Positions 37,474 through 40,182 of a DNA stretch of 40,182 bases are shown here, in pieces. Under the pieces are notes generated by a model. The model searched no databases. It was not told the origin of the DNA and worked only from the letters and a program-made list of their open reading frames with translations. The DNA is from an uncultured Clostridia bacterium (lineage in GTDB: Bacteria; Bacillota; Clostridia; Christensenellales; DTU072), in the NCBI GenBank assembly GCA_944372095.1, contig CALVYG010000052.1:1-40182 (forward strand). The letters are read 5' to 3'. Each line of letters starts with the position of its first letter. Position 1 is the first letter of the stretch. Made by a program: the position numbers and the translations under genes.

Positions 37474-40182
37474 TTAACCTAATAAGGACTCCTGCGCCAC
37501 AAGTACGTATGCGCTCAACGTGCCTCCGCCGTATCCGTTAACGTTTACTTCCCACAAATAATACGTTTCTCCGCCGTATTCGTATGTCTTTCCGCTTGAC
37601 GCTCCGCTTGGTCTTGTAAGGCTGTTTATTGTGTCAACAAACGATATACCGTAACTTTGCCCGTCTATGCTTACAGAGGTTAAATTGCTCTTCACGTCGT
37701 TCATATACTTTGCAGAGCCGTAGTATACGTCGGTTTTTCCGCAGAAATTACAATATGTTCCTATTACGTTTACCGTTTCGGCATCGGACAAAGCAAGCTG
37801 AGTCAAAACGTAATAACTTTGAAGATGTGCCGAGTCCCCCTCTCCGTAAGCTTTTCCGCACTCGGTACAGATATGTCCCGTCCCGTCGGAATTCCCTTCG
37901 AAATCGTGACACGTATGCGCTATGAGTATCGCGTAAACGCCGTGATTCTCATAGATACCGTTTTTAAGTCCGACGTATGCAACGTCGTATACCGTGCCCG
38001 TTTCCTGAGAGGAAATCTCTACGATATTTCCGTTTGCCGTGAGTTTAACCGTGAACGAATACAGTTCGCTGAGTGTACCCAAATCCTCGATAAGGGAAGC
38101 CGTAAGCATTGTTTTCGATGCATTTCCGTCCTTATCGTATCCGTATCCTTCCATAGTTATTCCTTCCAGAATTGTATTAACTCCGCTTACCGTATCTGCG
38201 TTTGCAATAACCGGCGTACCTACTCCGCAGACGGGGCAGACCTTTGCAAGGAACACTATGTTTTCGCTTCCGACGGCAAAGACTTTCGTTGTAATTAAGG
38301 TTTCCTCGTGCGGAACTCCGCTTGATGCTCCGCATTCCGCACATACATCGTCATTCCCTGAATGTATAAATGCTGTGCATTCGTGTGTTACCGCAATGTA
38401 ATAACCCGTTGTGAATGTTCCGTTATCTCTTCTTATAATTTTCACCGGGATTAAATCGTATCTGTTCGTACTCTCTTCATAATAGTATTCTTTGAGCTTG
38501 CAGAGTTCCATAGACGAATCAGTTTCCAAAAGACCTATATCGTAAACGTTGTTTTCGTTAACAAATACGAAATTATTCAAGCCTGTTTGCAAACTTCCGA
38601 GCGTTGTACCGTAATCAAAATTAAATCCTCCTTCTCCGCAACATGAGCATTGCGATGTAATAACATTAACTTCTTTTCCTCCAATCGTTATTGACTCGAA
38701 GGGTACCGTAACCGTACACTTATGCAAAACGTAAATCTTCGCTTCCGTCATACTTCCGTTTCCGTCCGGCATAAGCGTAACCGTACAAATGTTATATTTT
38801 TTACCGTCGGTATCCGTAACAATATCCGAATACAGGTCATTGATAAATCCGTTTGCGGAAACGGTCATTGAATACGTAGCTCCCGTCGAATCTGTTGCCG
38901 TTAAATTCGCAAGCAACGCGTTAAGTTCTTCTGCCATAACGGCTTCAGCCTTATAATTTCCTCCTTCGTCCGGCTCTTTAAGCACTCCGTCCGACCCGAT
39001 TACAACGTTTGTTCCCGAATATTTCACGCTTACGACAAACGGCGCGGTTTTTTCTGTTCCGCTTTCGTCTGTGTATTGATATTCTTTTACATTATTACTG
39101 CCGTCTTTGACGATTATTTCCAGAACATAGTAGGTTTCACCGTTCAGCCGGTAAGTGAATATTGCGCTCTCCTCTATCGTGTCGCTTGTTGTTTCGAGCG
39201 AGAAATTACACTCTGTTCCGGCAAATGCCACCGCGCCTATACCGGTTAATTCATCGTTAACTTCGCTTAGCGTCGACGCGGTAATTACGAATGTTTCACC
39301 TATTTGACATATATTACATACTTTTCTTATTTCTCCGTATACATATGTTCCGTTCTCTATCCGTCCGTAGGTATAATTAACGTGTTTTTCTTTACTGTTG
39401 TCTCCGCATGCTATACACGTGTGCGTTCCGTCCTCGTTAACTTTATAATAATGCTCGTTGTGCCTTACCAGAACATAATAATTGTAACCTTGACTAAGCG
39501 CATAAACATTCACTTTGACAGCATAATAATATTCATCTTTATCTTTATACGTAACTCCGCCTTCGGCTTTGCTTATCAATTTTTCATCGCTGTCGTTTAA
39601 TGCGCTTACCTTTAATTCTCTGCTTCCTCCCGACATAGAGGAATTGAAGTATAAATCCATTTCGTTAAATGCTTTTTCGGTTACAGACGAATCGAGAATA
39701 AGAACCGTTGTTCCGTCTCCGCAAATTATACATTGTTTTGCAAGCACGCTGATTTCCTTCTTTTCGTCCTTTTCGTCAAGCATAATCTGCTCGTTTCCGG
39801 TATAAGCAACCATCAATTCAAACGTATGCTCTTCGACCAAACCGCATTCCGTACAATAATGAACTCCGCGTTCAGCGTCAATTTGATACGTATGCGCCCC
39901 GGTAGGCGGAATAATGTCTTTCCTCTCGTGCTTAACTACAAACGCCGTTCCGTCGCTTAACGTTCCCTTTACTTCGTTTAAGCAGGCTGTATATCCGTAA
40001 TCTCCGCAGGTGGGCTCGACCTTTATAAATTCCGTATGCCCCGAACAATAAGATTTAACCGTACCCTTAACCGTTCCATTGTTATTATAGACAAACGCAT
40101 TCATTTCTTCCGCCGCTCCCGTCGACGTAATTGTCGGAGGCGTTAATCCGTCGGCGACAAATACCCATGCTCCTTCGGCTAC
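37474..40182 (-). CDS. C-terminal part of a large cysteine-knuckle repeat protein (partial, open at right edge)
   Basis: The frame runs without a stop to the window edge; the Met at 40104 is internal because 26 more codons lie upstream in frame, and 902 residues are visible. Not recognised as a named family. It is built from tandem modules of roughly 140-160 residues. Each module ends in a stretch like VLVRH or AILIAHTC, then an H.C..CG knuckle, a beta-rich segment, and a second C..CG.G knuckle. Nine CxxC pairs are visible: CTEC, CIIC, CIAC, CNIC, CSCC, CAEC, CPVC, CTEC, CNFC. One module, around 38650-39300, is about 80 residues longer. Pairs of such knuckles normally bind zinc; here that is inference. 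The N-terminus lies outside the window, so a secretion signal cannot be judged, but composition (Thr, Ser, Gly, Tyr, Asp, few Arg) resembles the giant lipoproteins. The EFR1-like gene follows after 35 bases. Confidence 0.88.
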   Translation of the reverse strand, partial: VAEGAWVFVADGLTPPTITSTGAAEEMNAFVYNNNGTVKGTVKSYCSGHTEFIKVEPTCGDYGYTACLNEVKGTLSDGTAFVVKHERKDIIPPTGAHTYQIDAERGVHYCTECGLVEEHTFELMVAYTGNEQIMLDEKDEKKEISVLAKQCIICGDGTTVLILDSSVTEKAFNEMDLYFNSSMSGGSRELKVSALNDSDEKLISKAEGGVTYKDKDEYYYAVKVNVYALSQGYNYYVLVRHNEHYYKVNEDGTHTCIACGDNSKEKHVNYTYGRIENGTYVYGEIRKVCNICQIGETFVITASTLSEVNDELTGIGAVAFAGTECNFSLETTSDTIEESAIFTYRLNGETYYVLEIIVKDGSNNVKEYQYTDESGTEKTAPFVVSVKYSGTNVVIGSDGVLKEPDEGGNYKAEAVMAEELNALLANLTATDSTGATYSMTVSANGFINDLYSDIVTDTDGKKYNICTVTLMPDGNGSMTEAKIYVLHKCTVTVPFESITIGGKEVNVITSQCSCCGEGGFNFDYGTTLGSLQTGLNNFVFVNENNVYDIGLLETDSSMELCKLKEYYYEESTNRYDLIPVKIIRRDNGTFTTGYYIAVTHECTAFIHSGNDDVCAECGASSGVPHEETLITTKVFAVGSENIVFLAKVCPVCGVGTPVIANADTVSGVNTILEGITMEGYGYDKDGNASKTMLTASLIEDLGTLSELYSFTVKLTANGNIVEISSQETGTVYDVAYVGLKNGIYENHGVYAILIAHTCHDFEGNSDGTGHICTECGKAYGEGDSAHLQSYYVLTQLALSDAETVNVIGTYCNFCGKTDVYYGSAKYMNDVKSNLTSVSIDGQSYGISFVDTINSLTRPSGASSGKTYEYGGETYYLWEVNVNGYGGGTLSAYVLVAQESLLG

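Overview
The window looks like chromosome from an uncultivated Gram-positive anaerobe of the Clostridia; I suspect a Christensenellales-type gut lineage, but only weakly. The reasons are Firmicutes-style lipoproteins with lipoboxes, strong GGAGG ribosome binding sites, the conserved Firmicutes order ecfA1-ecfA2-ecfT-truA, and an EFR1-type flavodoxin/ferredoxin protein typical of Clostridia. Gene density is very high. No intergenic gap exceeds 300 bases (the longest is 30086-30315), and I see no tRNA, rRNA, CRISPR array, transposase or phage gene.

Region 1 (1-30085, minus strand) is the striking part. Two adjacent genes encode giant lipoproteins of 4289 and 5657 residues. A textbook promoter (TTGACA, 17 bases, TATAAT) lies upstream of the first gene. 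Only 73 bases separate the two genes, and a strong intrinsic terminator follows the second, so they probably form a single transcript of about 30 kb. The proteins are paralogous in layout: lipobox, repeated beta-rich N-terminal domain, a long string of Ig-like modules with a D/N-P-Y...LP...W signature, a large all-helical insert, then more beta modules. The larger one ends in MBG-like domains and a parallel beta-helix; the smaller one carries a cysteine cluster near its C-terminus. The likely setting is the outer face of the cell membrane; the function is unknown.

Region 2 (30316-33589, plus strand) is a housekeeping operon: the two ATPases and the transmembrane coupling subunit of the energy-coupling factor (ECF) vitamin/metal transporter, followed by tRNA pseudouridine synthase A. 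The genes overlap or nearly touch.

Region 3 (33703-40182, minus strand) is a probable five-gene operon. In transcription order it holds the C-terminal part of a large secreted or surface protein with repeated cysteine knuckles (open at the right edge), an EFR1-type flavodoxin/bis-[4Fe-4S] protein, an ABC ATPase and its ABC-2 type permease, and a seven-helix YwaF/TMEM164-like membrane protein. It converges on truA across a 113-base gap.

The most promising candidates for something undescribed are the giant-lipoprotein pair and the cysteine-knuckle repeat protein next to a redox protein and an exporter-like ABC pair.
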